The translations under genes and the position numbers were made by a program. From an uncultured Collinsella sp. (GTDB lineage Bacteria; Actinomycetota; Coriobacteriia; Coriobacteriales; Coriobacteriaceae): a stretch of DNA of 64,000 bases. The stretch is taken from positions 1 through 64,000 of the forward strand of contig CALAMG010000034.1 of assembly GCA_937925715.1 (NCBI GenBank), written 5' to 3'. Positions 50,279 through 58,842 of the stretch are shown here, piece after piece. How positions within the stretch are numbered: the first letter of the stretch is position 1; every line of letters begins with the position of its first letter. The notes beneath the pieces are model-generated. The model had not been told where the DNA came from and did not search any database. It saw only the letters and a program-made list of their open reading frames with translations.

Positions 50279-51139
50279 ATGGTTATCGACATGTTGGTCC
50301 ATCCTATGCTCTACGGCGAGATCTGTATGCCGGGTGATGAGCCTGATGGATTCGGTTTTTGGTCACGAGAATATGGTATGGGGCATATGGGCCCCATGGA
50401 TTGGGATGAGCTTCAAGTCGAGATGGACGTCTGCGACGTGCAGAAGAGCGTGCTCATGCCGCTCGATGTAACCACGGCATGCGGAGGGCACTTTGGCACC
50501 AATGACCAGATTGCCATGCTGGTTGCCGCGCACCCCGATCGTCTGTGGGGATTTGCGAGCGTAGATCCGCAGGTGAGCGGTGCCGCAGACGAATTGGAGC
50601 GCGCCTTTATCGAGTTGGGGGCAAAGGGGCTTTGCCTGCATCCGGCAAAGCAGGGTTTTGCCCCCGATGATGCTGTGGCCGAGCCGCTTTACGAGCTGTG
50701 CGAGCGCTATAACAAGCCGGTGGTTTTCCATGCCGGTATGTCTTGGGAGCCGGGCGCAGAGCTCTCGCGCAGTAACCCGCTTGCATTTGAGCACACAATC
50801 GCAACGCATCCAAATGTGCGCTTTAGTTTGACCCACTTTGGCTGGCCCTGGGTGCGCGAGACCGTGGCGATGCTGCTCAAGTATCCCAACTGCTACACGG
50901 ACACCTCTATCACTTACATCGATTCGCCCGAGGAGATGATGCAGCGTCTTTTCACGGTCGATATGGGGCCGCTGTGGTATGAGCGCGCGCTATCGCACCA
51001 GGTGATGTTCGCCAGCAATACGCCGCGCTTCCGTGCATTCAAACTCAAGCGGGCGCTCGATACCGTGCCCATGCGCGATGATGCGCGAGAAAGGCTCTAC
51101 TGGGGTAATGCCCTGCGTTTTCTTGAAGGGGATGAGTGA
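50279..51139 (+). CDS. Amidohydrolase-2 family metal-dependent hydrolase/decarboxylase
   Basis: A 286-aa TIM-barrel protein of the amidohydrolase 2 type. WGFASVDPQ, GAKGLCLHPAKQGFAPDD, PVVFHAGMS, FSLTHFGWPW and DTSITYIDSPEEM place the expected His and Asp ligands. The N-terminus MVIDMLVHPMLYG has a single His in place of the HxH found in many members. The ATG at 50279 is preferred because AAAGGAG lies just before it. Family members include 2-pyrone-4,6-dicarboxylate lactonases and decarboxylases, so a hydrolytic or lyase step is inferred. Confidence 0.83.
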   Translation: MVIDMLVHPMLYGEICMPGDEPDGFGFWSREYGMGHMGPMDWDELQVEMDVCDVQKSVLMPLDVTTACGGHFGTNDQIAMLVAAHPDRLWGFASVDPQVSGAADELERAFIELGAKGLCLHPAKQGFAPDDAVAEPLYELCERYNKPVVFHAGMSWEPGAELSRSNPLAFEHTIATHPNVRFSLTHFGWPWVRETVAMLLKYPNCYTDTSITYIDSPEEMMQRLFTVDMGPLWYERALSHQVMFASNTPRFRAFKLKRALDTVPMRDDARERLYWGNALRFLEGDE

Positions 51140-51141
51140 AC

Positions 51142-51570
51142 ATGGTGACGCTCGAGACATTGAGCTATCTATCGACTGCTCCGGACCAGTTCATCGATAT
51201 TACCGAGGACGTGCACGCTGCCATCGAACGCAGCTCGGTGACCAATGGCTTGGCAGCGATTATTTTGTCGCATACGACCTGTGGAATCGTGGTAAACGAG
51301 GGGCTGCCCTGCGTGGAGACGGATCTTATGGAGACGCTTGATCGCATCGCCCCACTCGATGCCCCCTATGCGCATGCACACTTCCTGCCGAGCTATGGAG
51401 CCACCGGCAACAACTCCTGTGGGCATATCAAGAGCATGATTTGTGGAAACAGTTGCTTCTTTCCCGTCCAAGATGGCCACATCGTGTGTGGAGGTGCCCA
51501 GAACATCTATCTTGCGGAGTTTGACGGTCCGCAGAAGCGAAAAGTGTACGTTGAGGTGCTGGGGGAATAA
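51142..51570 (+). CDS. YjbQ family (UPF0047) protein
   Basis: A 142-aa protein of the YjbQ/UPF0047 family, small beta-rich trimers. The motifs are AIILSHTTCGIVVNEG, HAHFLPSYGATGNNSCGHIKS and CFFPVQDGHIVCGGAQNIYL. Some members show weak thiamine-phosphate synthase activity, but the physiological role is unsettled. Usually the last motif ends WQ(R/N)I; here GGAQNIYL is close. It overlaps the operon order at 50279-51604 and is probably a pathway enzyme. Start ATG 51142; GTG 51136 is possible. Confidence 0.8.
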   Translation: MVTLETLSYLSTAPDQFIDITEDVHAAIERSSVTNGLAAIILSHTTCGIVVNEGLPCVETDLMETLDRIAPLDAPYAHAHFLPSYGATGNNSCGHIKSMICGNSCFFPVQDGHIVCGGAQNIYLAEFDGPQKRKVYVEVLGE

Positions 51571-51603
51571 CGTCCCTGCGATAACCCTATGAAGGAGCAC
51601 GTT

Positions 51604-52413
51604 ATGTCGTTTCTAACTTCGATGTTCAAGACCGAAAAGCCGGTTATCGGAATGCTGCACCTGCGTCCTCTGCCGGGCGATCCACTGTATTACCCGGGCG
51701 GAAGTGTGTCGCAGGTCGTGGAAGACGCCAAGCGCGATCTCGAGGCGTTGCAGCAGGGCGGTGTCGATGGCATTTTGATTACCAATGAGCTCTCGATGCC
51801 CTACGAGCAGCACGTTTCTCCCTCAACCCTTGCATCGATGGGCTTTGTAATCGGGGCTCTGTCCCATGATCTGTCGACTCCTTGGGGAGCTGAGGCTATT
51901 TACGATGGTGATGCCACAATCGAGCTGTGCGCTGCCGTCGACGCGCAGTTCACGCGCTGCAATTTTTGCGGTGCCTGGGCCGGTGATCTTGGGCTGATTA
52001 ACCGAGATTTCGCGCACACCATGCGTCGCAAGGCGGCGCTGCGTCTGGATGATCTCAAGCTTTTTCACTTCATCACGAGCGAGGGGGAGGTTTATCTCAA
52101 CGACCGCACGACTGCGGACATTGCCGATTCACTTCTCTTTAATTGTCTACCGGATGCGATGGTCATCGGCGGTTCGGCTGCCGGTCGTGGCGCTTCGGGC
52201 GAGCTTGCCGATGAGGTCCGCGAGCGTGTTGGCCAAGTACCTGTGGTATGTGGCACCGGTTGTCGCGAAAATACCGTGGCTGACGTATTTGCTCACTACG
52301 ATGGCGCGTTTGTCGGCACGTGTTTAAAGCGCGACGGAAAGCTGGATGCCCCGGTTGATGTTGAGCGGGTAGCTCGTTTTATGGCTGCCGCTCGTACGGC
52401 GCGAGGGGAGTAG
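51604..52413 (+). CDS. BtpA/SgcQ-family TIM-barrel protein
   Basis: A 269-aa protein of the BtpA/SgcQ family: VIGMLHLRPLPGDPLY, then GVDGILITNELSMPY, DAMVIGGSAAGRGAS, and GAFVGTCLKRDGKLD at the end. The fold is a phosphate-binding TIM barrel. BtpA is known from photosystem I biogenesis, while SgcQ lies in a sugar operon of E. coli, so a sugar-phosphate-related step is the better fit here. The ATG at 51604 has AAGGAG upstream. Confidence 0.85.
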   Translation: MSFLTSMFKTEKPVIGMLHLRPLPGDPLYYPGGSVSQVVEDAKRDLEALQQGGVDGILITNELSMPYEQHVSPSTLASMGFVIGALSHDLSTPWGAEAIYDGDATIELCAAVDAQFTRCNFCGAWAGDLGLINRDFAHTMRRKAALRLDDLKLFHFITSEGEVYLNDRTTADIADSLLFNCLPDAMVIGGSAAGRGASGELADEVRERVGQVPVVCGTGCRENTVADVFAHYDGAFVGTCLKRDGKLDAPVDVERVARFMAAARTARGE

Positions 52414-52419
52414 GCACCT

Positions 52420-53937
52420 ATGGCGTTCTATCTGGGTATTGATATTGGGACAAGCGCCTCTAAAGGCGTTTTAATCGATGACCGATGCAACATCGTTTGC
52501 CAAGCCTCTTGTGGACATGAGACGGACAACCCGTGTGACGGATGGTACCAGCATGATGCGGAGGCAGTTTGGTGGGGCGATTTTTGCCGCTTGTCGCGCG
52601 AGCTGGTGGAGCGATCGGGGGTTAACGCGGCACAGATCGGATGCGTGGGCCTTTCCGCATTGGGTTGCGACTGTGTGCCGGTCGATACCGAGTTCAACGC
52701 GCTGGCGCCCGCGATTTTGTATGGAGTCGATGCACGTTCGAAGCCGCAGATTGACGAGCTTCTTTCCGAATATGGGTCAGATCGCGCACGCGAGCTTTTC
52801 GGGCACGATCCCTGTTCGTCAGATATTGCTCCCAAGATCTTGTGGTTTAAGGAGAATATGCCCGAGGTGCACGAACGTGCCGCGAAGTTCCTGACGGCGT
52901 CATCGTTTTTGTGCGCAAAGTTGACGGGGCGTTTTACGGTGGACCGTTATTTGGCGGAGGATTTTCTTCCCCTATACGACCGCTACACCTGGAAGGTTGA
53001 TGCTCGGGAATGTGCTCGTTTCTGCCGGCCTGACCAGATGGCGGAGGTAATGTCGGCTACCGATATTGCCGGGGTGATTACGCGGCGTGCGGCCGAGGCG
53101 ACGGGGCTCGCGGCAGGGACACCTGTCTTAGTGGGAACGGGCGACTCTGGTGCCGAGGCCATTTCGACGGGTGTATTCCGTCCCGGCGATATGATGGTTC
53201 AGTTGGGGAGTACGGCGTATTTCATCTACCTAGCTGATCATATGATCGATGATGCCCGCCTGTGGCCAGGGACGTTTATCATTCCCGGAACTTACGGGAT
53301 CTGCGCGGGGACCAATACGGCGGGTGCGCTCACATCGTGGCTGCGCCAAGAGCTGTATCGCGACGCCGTAGAGGCCGAGGGCCATGGTGGCCCCGATGCC
53401 TATTCGGTTATGGCGCATGATGCCGCCGATGTGGCGCCGGGTGCCGATGGGCTCCTGTGTCTGCCGTACTTTGCGGGGGAGCGTACTCCGCTCAACGATC
53501 CCGAGGCGCGTGGCGTCTTCTTTGGCCTGACCGGAAGGCATACGCGAGCCCATATGGTTCGCGCCGCCTTGGAAGGCGTCGCGTATACCGTTGCATCCCA
53601 TGTCGACATTATCGAGCGAGAGCATGGACTGCCAATTGGGCGCATTATGCTTGTCGGAGGTGGAACCAAGAATCCAGTTTGGATGCAGGCCATCGCCGAC
53701 GTATGCGGGCGCGAGGTCTCGGTTGCCAAGGTTACGGTGGGCGCATGCTTCGGTGATGCCATCATGGCAGCTCTCGCAGGTGGCGCCTACGCATCATGGG
53801 ATGAACTCGCTCAAGTCCTTGGCGTTGCGCAAACAATCGTGCCCGATATGGCTGCCCACGAGTTATATGCGTCGCGCCGTCATATCTTTGACGAATTGTA
53901 TGCACGCAACCGTGATCTCATGCACGAATTGGTGTAA
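52420..53937 (+). CDS. FGGY-family carbohydrate kinase
   Basis: A 505-aa sugar kinase of the FGGY (xylulokinase-like) family. The N-terminal phosphate loop YLGIDIGTSASKGVLID, a central VGTGDSGAEAIS, FAGERTPLNDPEARG and the C-terminal LVGGGTKNPVWMQAIADV are all canonical. The sugar specificity is not deducible. It is the last gene of the operon, starting 6 nt after the BtpA stop. It may phosphorylate a ketose released by the pathway. Confidence 0.9.
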   Translation: MAFYLGIDIGTSASKGVLIDDRCNIVCQASCGHETDNPCDGWYQHDAEAVWWGDFCRLSRELVERSGVNAAQIGCVGLSALGCDCVPVDTEFNALAPAILYGVDARSKPQIDELLSEYGSDRARELFGHDPCSSDIAPKILWFKENMPEVHERAAKFLTASSFLCAKLTGRFTVDRYLAEDFLPLYDRYTWKVDARECARFCRPDQMAEVMSATDIAGVITRRAAEATGLAAGTPVLVGTGDSGAEAISTGVFRPGDMMVQLGSTAYFIYLADHMIDDARLWPGTFIIPGTYGICAGTNTAGALTSWLRQELYRDAVEAEGHGGPDAYSVMAHDAADVAPGADGLLCLPYFAGERTPLNDPEARGVFFGLTGRHTRAHMVRAALEGVAYTVASHVDIIEREHGLPIGRIMLVGGGTKNPVWMQAIADVCGREVSVAKVTVGACFGDAIMAALAGGAYASWDELAQVLGVAQTIVPDMAAHELYASRRHIFDELYARNRDLMHELV

Positions 53938-54016
53938 TGCTTCCGAACTGTACCGCCTTCCAATAGGGGCTGCGTTGTGCGATTCGCATGTCCCTTGGCA
54001 TTTTTGTCCACAGGGG

Positions 54017-54799
54017 TTAGCGAAGGTCAAAAACAGAGTGCCCATTTGCCAAAACTGCCGACTCGATGTGCTTTGCGGCACAGTTTTTGAGTGAGGCGAT
54101 GCGTTCTGAGGTCCATGTGAGCGATCTGATGAGCGACCGCGCGCTTGTTTCTGTGTTTGCCTCCGCCGGTGCATCGGTCTCGAGCAGTAAACGGTCGAGT
54201 GGAATCTGTCGTACGTATTCGCGCCCTCGTTTAGACGCGAGCATGCGTTCGTTGACGGAAAAATAGCAGCCCGCATTACGCGCGCGGACGAGCTCGTCCG
54301 AGGTGCCGCTAAACCAGTGGAAGATGATAACGGGGGAGTCGGGGTTTGGGATGAGTAATCCGTGCGATTCGAGGGCGTCCAGTACGGTTCCTGCCGAACG
54401 AACGGCGTGAATTGATATCACGCGCCCGGCAAGAGAACGCTGCACGAGTGAGTCGCAGAGCCGGTCAAATGCCTGTATTTGTAGTGGTTCGCTTCCGGCA
54501 AAGCGCGCGGAAAAGTCGAGTCCCACCTCGCCGACATAGTGCTCGTGGGCAGCAACTTCGCAAAGCAGATTGACTTCGGCAGGACCGCAGCGGCCGTCGG
54601 CGAGCCACCAGGGGTGAAGCCCAATGCCAGCGATGATGCCTGGTTGGCGACGGGCGCGCTCGTTTGCGGCCGAAAAGTCGCGTGGATCGACGCCGCAATC
54701 AAATAGACCCAAGCCCAGTGCCGTCGCCTCATCGGCAACGGCGTCCGGGTGAGCCATTAAATCAAGATGGCAGTGTGCATCAATTAACTGGGGCCCCAT
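54017..54799 (-). CDS. TatD-family metal-dependent hydrolase
   Basis: A 260-aa TatD-like DNase. HxH in LIDAHCHLDLM, GIGLHPWWL, YVGEVGLDFS (metal Glu), VISIHAVRSAG, and LLLETDAPAE (final Asp) are all present. GGAG lies 9 nt before ATG 54799, so that start is preferred over GTG 54814. The latter overlaps the stop of the upstream tcdA gene by 1 nt, so the pair is translated from one message. Likely a 3'-5' exonuclease or RNA/DNA processing enzyme. Confidence 0.88.
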   Translation of the reverse strand: MGPQLIDAHCHLDLMAHPDAVADEATALGLGLFDCGVDPRDFSAANERARRQPGIIAGIGLHPWWLADGRCGPAEVNLLCEVAAHEHYVGEVGLDFSARFAGSEPLQIQAFDRLCDSLVQRSLAGRVISIHAVRSAGTVLDALESHGLLIPNPDSPVIIFHWFSGTSDELVRARNAGCYFSVNERMLASKRGREYVRQIPLDRLLLETDAPAEANTETSARSLIRSLTWTSERIASLKNCAAKHIESAVLANGHSVFDLR

Positions 54800-54813
54800 C
54801 TCGGCGCGCTCCA

Positions 54814-55611
54814 CTAGTCTAGGCGCTGGCCATCGGCGCGCACGCGTTCGGTGCCGCGCCCACTGATCTGGCGGATAACCTCGCCGGCAATCATCTGACC
54901 CATGATGGGCGGCATAAAGCTGGCGGTTCCGAGCTCGGTGCGCTCGTGGATGTTGGAAGGGTCGCGGGGCTGGGTCTTAACCGATTCCTCGCAGCTAAAT
55001 AGAACATGCAGGCTCTTGATTCCGCGCTTCTTACATTCTTTGCGCATAATGCGGCTCATAGGGTCGCGCGCGGTATCGAAGATGTCGGCAAAGCGGAGGC
55101 ACTCGGGATGGAGCTTGTTGGCCCCGCCCATGGAGCTAACCAAACGAATGCCGTGGTCCTGAGCATATTTGGCAATAGTGAGCTTGGCCGAGATGGTGTC
55201 GATGGCGTCGACGACGTAGTCGAGCTTGCCGCCCGTCTGCTCAAAAACGCTCGCAAAGAACTCGTCGATGTTGTCGCTCAGCAGGTATTCGGTGCGCTTG
55301 ATAACGGTGGCGGCGGGATTGATGTCGTGGATCATGGCTTCCATCACGTCCACCTTGCGCTTGCCGATGGTGCTGTGAAAGGCGATGGCCTGGCGATTGA
55401 TATTGCTGGGCGCGATGATGTCCTTGTCCAGAATGACGAAATGACCGATGCCGCCGCGGGCGAGTGCCTCGCAGCAGTTGGAGCCCACGCCTCCGCAGCC
55501 GAGCACTAGCACCGTAGCATCGGCGAGCTTATCGAGTGCCTCGCGGCCCATGATAATCTCGAGCTTGGTGTCGCGTGTCTCGATGGGAGTTGCGGCGGTG
55601 GTTTCGGTCAT
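54814..55611 (-). CDS. tcdA: tRNA threonylcarbamoyladenosine dehydratase (ThiF/E1-like)
   Basis: A 265-aa E1-like ATP-binding protein of the TcdA (YgdL) type, which cyclises t6A to ct6A in tRNA. The nucleotide motif is VLVLGCGGVGSNCCEALARGG, followed by NINRQ, VVDAIDTISAK and MGGANKLHP. The ATG at 55611 has AGGATA upstream (weak). It lies upstream of tatD on the same strand. Confidence 0.9.
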   Translation of the reverse strand: MTETTAATPIETRDTKLEIIMGREALDKLADATVLVLGCGGVGSNCCEALARGGIGHFVILDKDIIAPSNINRQAIAFHSTIGKRKVDVMEAMIHDINPAATVIKRTEYLLSDNIDEFFASVFEQTGGKLDYVVDAIDTISAKLTIAKYAQDHGIRLVSSMGGANKLHPECLRFADIFDTARDPMSRIMRKECKKRGIKSLHVLFSCEESVKTQPRDPSNIHERTELGTASFMPPIMGQMIAGEVIRQISGRGTERVRADGQRLD

Positions 55612-55718
55612 AAATATCCTCCGATGGGGAAGCAGGTCGTGTTTTAGCTATCGCCATTATAGGTAATCGCCCATAGGTTGCGATGGCGTTTGCTTTGATG
55701 TGGTTTGAAGCATTGCGA

Positions 55719-55756
55719 TTAGATAGTTAGACAAACATCTAAATATTGAGTATAGT
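55719..55756 (+). promoter_or_regulatory. Promoter and operator of the sdpR/sdpI-like operon
   Basis: -35 TTAGAC (55728-55733) and -10 TATAGT (55751-55756) have a 17-nt spacer. An inverted repeat TTAGAT (55719-55724) / ATCTAA (55737-55742) straddles the -35, as expected for ArsR/SdpR autorepression. Confidence 0.6.
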
Positions 55757-55790
55757 GTGCACGTCATGAGAGATGATGAGAGGAGGTCTT

Positions 55791-56069
55791 ATGCCGGGAG
55801 AGGGTTTTAAGGCGCTGGCCGATCCTACACGGCGTCACATTTTGGAACTGCTACGCGAGGGCAATTGCACGGCCGGGGAGCTTGCCGAGCATTTTGACAT
55901 CAGCAAGCCGTCGTTGAGCCATCACTTGGCGACGCTCAAAAACGCCGGGTTGGTGACCGACGAACGTCATGGCCAAAACATCGTTTACAGCTTAAACACC
56001 ACCGTCATGCAGGACTTGATCGGTTGGTTTATGGGCTTTACAAACACGGAAGGTGATAAGGATGAATAA
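55791..56069 (+). CDS. ArsR-family repressor, SdpR-like
   Basis: A 92-aa winged-helix repressor: FKALADPTRRHILELLREGNC, then AGELAEHFDISKPSLSHHLATLKNAGLV, then a wing. It lacks the CxC metal motif of metal-sensing ArsR proteins, so it resembles SdpR-type autorepressors paired with SdpI membrane proteins. The ATG at 55791 has GGAGG upstream. Its stop overlaps the start of the SdpI-like gene. Confidence 0.88.
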   Translation: MPGEGFKALADPTRRHILELLREGNCTAGELAEHFDISKPSLSHHLATLKNAGLVTDERHGQNIVYSLNTTVMQDLIGWFMGFTNTEGDKDE

Positions 56070-56766
56070 CGAAAACAAGGGCATTCACGCCACGGGGGTA
56101 TCGTCGCGCGTGTGGGCCATGCTTGTTGTGGTCTGCGCTATTAATGTTGTAGCGCACCTCATGGTGATGCCGAGCCTGCCTGCACAGATTCCCACGCACT
56201 GGGGCGCGAACGGCGCCGTCGACGGTTGGGGTCCCAGTTGGATGGCCTCCGCGCTCGGCGCGTTGCCGCTGGTGTTTCTCGCGATGTTCTACGTGGTGCC
56301 GCGCGTCGACCCCAAGGGCGAGGCGTATCGAACCTCGGGCAAGTTCTATCAGGGCTACGTAATCGCCTTCACCTTGTTCATGTGCGCCATAAGCTGGCTG
56401 GGAGAGCTCACGGTGTGGGGCGTGGTGCCGGCGGTCGGTTCGGTCAACGTGCTGATTTCCGGTGTTGTCGGTTTGCTGTTCATCGGCGTAGGCAACTACT
56501 TGCCGCGTGTGAAGCAGAACTATACGCTCGGTATCAAGACGCCCTGGGCGCTTGCCGATCCCGAGAACTGGCGCCGTACGCAGCGCTTTGGCGGTGCCTG
56601 CTTTATGGTGCTGGGTGCTGGCCTCATCGTAATGGGCGTGGCAGGTGCGGTGCTTTCGAGTGAAGTCGTCGCCGCGGTGATTGCGGTGCTGGCGTTTGGT
56701 TCGGTTGGAGCCGTCTACGTCTACTCGTATCTGCTGTGGCGCAAATCGCAGCGAGCCGCTCGCTAA
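56062..56766 (+). CDS. SdpI-family membrane protein
   Basis: A 234-aa membrane protein with six to seven hydrophobic segments. The SdpI/DUF1648 motif is LPAQIPTHWGANGAVDGWG, and the C-terminal NYTLGIKTPWALADPENWRRTQRFGG is typical of SdpI. In Bacillus SdpI gives immunity to the SdpC toxin and sequesters SdpR at the membrane. The sdpR-sdpI order and overlap are kept here. No sdpC-like toxin gene is visible, so the role may be immunity to others' toxins or signalling. Confidence 0.88.
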   Translation: MNNENKGIHATGVSSRVWAMLVVVCAINVVAHLMVMPSLPAQIPTHWGANGAVDGWGPSWMASALGALPLVFLAMFYVVPRVDPKGEAYRTSGKFYQGYVIAFTLFMCAISWLGELTVWGVVPAVGSVNVLISGVVGLLFIGVGNYLPRVKQNYTLGIKTPWALADPENWRRTQRFGGACFMVLGAGLIVMGVAGAVLSSEVVAAVIAVLAFGSVGAVYVYSYLLWRKSQRAAR

Positions 56767-56951
56767 GGTTGCGGAAAACTAGCGTACGCAGTTCATAGTA
56801 TGTTCCGGGGGAACTTTTCCCAGGTAGTATTAGGGGGTATGGGCAACCATGCCCCTATTTCGTTACGTTTCAGAGCTGGTTTTTTCATTTCGTTTCCACT
56901 AAAGCGAAACAAGAATAGGAAAACAGCAGGTAGAAAGGATAAAACAGGCAT

Positions 56952-58631
56952 ATGGCGGAGTTTATCTACCAGATGTATCAGGCTCGCAAGGCCCATGGCG
57001 ACAAGGTGATCCTTGACGACGTGACCCTGAGCTTCTACCCCGGTGCCAAGATCGGCGTTGTGGGTCCCAACGGCATGGGCAAGTCGACCCTGCTCAAGAT
57101 CATGGCCGGCATCGAGGAGGTCTCCAACGGCGATGCCAGGCTCACCCCCGGCTACACTGTGGGCATCCTGCAGCAGGAGCCGCCGCTCGATGACGACAAG
57201 ACCGTCATCGAGAACGTGCGCATGGCGTTTGGCGACATGATCGCCAAGGTCGATCGCTTCAACAAGATCGGCGAGGAGATGTGCGATCCGGACTGCGACA
57301 TGGACGCCCTCATGGCCGAGATGGGAAAGCTCCAGGACGAGATTGACGCCGCCGACGGCTGGGATATCGATTCCAAGCTCGGCCAGGCCATGGACGCCCT
57401 GCAGCTGCCCGATTCCGACATGCCGGTCAACGTGCTCTCTGGCGGCGAGCGCCGTCGCGTGGCCCTGTGCAAGCTGCTGCTCGAGGCTCCCGACCTGCTG
57501 CTGCTCGACGAGCCCACGAACCACCTAGACGCCGAGTCGATCCTGTGGCTCGAGCACTTCCTGCACAACTACCAGGGCGCGGTGCTTGCCGTCACACACG
57601 ATCGCTACTTCCTGGATAACGTTGCCGAGTGGATCTGCGAGGTCGACCGCGGTCACCTTTATCCCTACAAGGGCAACTACTCCACGTATCTGGAGACCAA
57701 AGCCGCCCGTATCGAGGCACAGGGCAACCGAGACGCCAAGCTCGCCAAGCGCATGGAGGCCGAGCTCGAGTGGGTGCGCAGCTCGCCCAAGGCCCGTCAG
57801 GCCAAGAACAAGGCCCGTCTGGCCCGCTACGAGGAGATGGAGGCCGAGGCGCGCGCTAGCCAGAAGCTCGACTGGACTGACATTCGCATCCCTGTCGGCC
57901 CGCGTCTGGGCAACAAGGTGCTCGAGGCCCATCACCTGCACAAGGAGTTCGACGGTCGCGTGCTCATCGATGACCTTTCGTTCACCCTGCCGCGCAACGG
58001 CATCGTGGGCGTCATCGGCCCCAACGGCGTGGGCAAGACTACTCTCTTCAAGACGATTGTGGGTCTGGAGCCGCTGACTTCGGGTGAGCTCGAGGTGGGC
58101 GAGACCGTCAAGATCTCTTACGTCGACCAGAACCGTTCCGGTATCGACCCCGATAAGAACCTATGGGAGGTCGTCTCGGACGGCCTGGACCACATGATGG
58201 TCGGCGAGACCGAGGTTCCGAGTCGCGCGTACGTGGCGAGCTTTGGCTTTAAGGGCCAGGACCAGCAGAAGCGCGCCGGCGTACTCTCCGGTGGCGAGCG
58301 CAACCGTCTGAACTTGGCGCTCACGCTCAAGCAGGGCGGCAACCTGCTGCTCCTCGACGAGCCCACGAACGACCTCGACGTCGAGACGCTGTCCTCGCTC
58401 GAAGCGGCGCTGCTCGAGTTCCCGGGCTGCTCGGTGGTCATTAGCCACGACCGTATGTTCCTGGACCGCGTCGCCACGCACATTCTGGCGTGGGAGGGCA
58501 CCGACGAGAATCCGGGCAACTGGTATTGGTTCGAGGGCAACTTCGAGGCTTATCAGGTCAACCGCATCGAGCGCCTGGGCGAGGACGCAGCCCAGCCGCA
58601 TCGTATCCACCGTAAGCTGACGCGCGACTAG
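56952..58631 (+). CDS. ettA: ABC-F ATPase, energy-dependent translational throttle EttA
   Basis: A 559-aa ABC-F protein with two ATPase domains and no membrane part. The Walker A loops are GPNGMGKST and GPNGVGKTT, and the signatures LSGGERRRVALCK and LSGGERNRLNLAL. The P-site tRNA interaction motif linker carries the KAARIEAQGNR-type helical segment (around 250-300), with the EttA-like toe. It gates the ribosomal 70S initiation complex by ATP/ADP ratio. The ATG at 56952 has GAAAGGA upstream with a ~180-nt leader. Confidence 0.93.
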   Translation: MAEFIYQMYQARKAHGDKVILDDVTLSFYPGAKIGVVGPNGMGKSTLLKIMAGIEEVSNGDARLTPGYTVGILQQEPPLDDDKTVIENVRMAFGDMIAKVDRFNKIGEEMCDPDCDMDALMAEMGKLQDEIDAADGWDIDSKLGQAMDALQLPDSDMPVNVLSGGERRRVALCKLLLEAPDLLLLDEPTNHLDAESILWLEHFLHNYQGAVLAVTHDRYFLDNVAEWICEVDRGHLYPYKGNYSTYLETKAARIEAQGNRDAKLAKRMEAELEWVRSSPKARQAKNKARLARYEEMEAEARASQKLDWTDIRIPVGPRLGNKVLEAHHLHKEFDGRVLIDDLSFTLPRNGIVGVIGPNGVGKTTLFKTIVGLEPLTSGELEVGETVKISYVDQNRSGIDPDKNLWEVVSDGLDHMMVGETEVPSRAYVASFGFKGQDQQKRAGVLSGGERNRLNLALTLKQGGNLLLLDEPTNDLDVETLSSLEAALLEFPGCSVVISHDRMFLDRVATHILAWEGTDENPGNWYWFEGNFEAYQVNRIERLGEDAAQPHRIHRKLTRD

Positions 58632-58632
58632 A

Positions 58633-58659
58633 TCGTTACGCGGTTTTCCAAACCGCGTA
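58633..58659 (+). terminator. Hairpin after ettA
   Basis: GTTACGCGGTTT and AAACCGCGTAAC form a perfect 12-bp stem with a 3-nt loop immediately after the ettA stop. There is no T-run. Confidence 0.55.
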
Positions 58660-58674
58660 ACTGCTCGACGCGGC

Positions 58675-58771
58675 GCGGGTCGCAAGCACCCCATCTTGCC
58701 GTTCAGGCCGTCGCTCGCGCGAAGTACGCGTCGCTCCTCTTTTACGGCAACCTGGGGCACTTGCGGCCCGC
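58675..58771. repeat. Second long inverted repeat, downstream of ettA
   Basis: The arms 58675-58702 and 58744-58771 pair at 23 of 28 positions, with a further wobble. They share CGCAAG...CCCCA...TTGCCGT blocks. The loop (~41 nt) has its own GCG-rich pairing. Confidence 0.65.
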
Positions 58772-58802
58772 TCGCTGTTGGTTACGCAACATCAACAAAT
58801 AA

Positions 58803-58838
58803 AAACGGCTCAAATCCTGATTTGGATTTGAGCCGTTT
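58803..58838. terminator. Bidirectional terminator between ettA and the next gene
   Basis: AAACGGCTCAAATCC and GGATTTGAGCCGTTT form a perfect 15-bp stem with flanking A- and T-runs on both sides. Confidence 0.85.
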
Positions 58839-58842
58839 GTCG

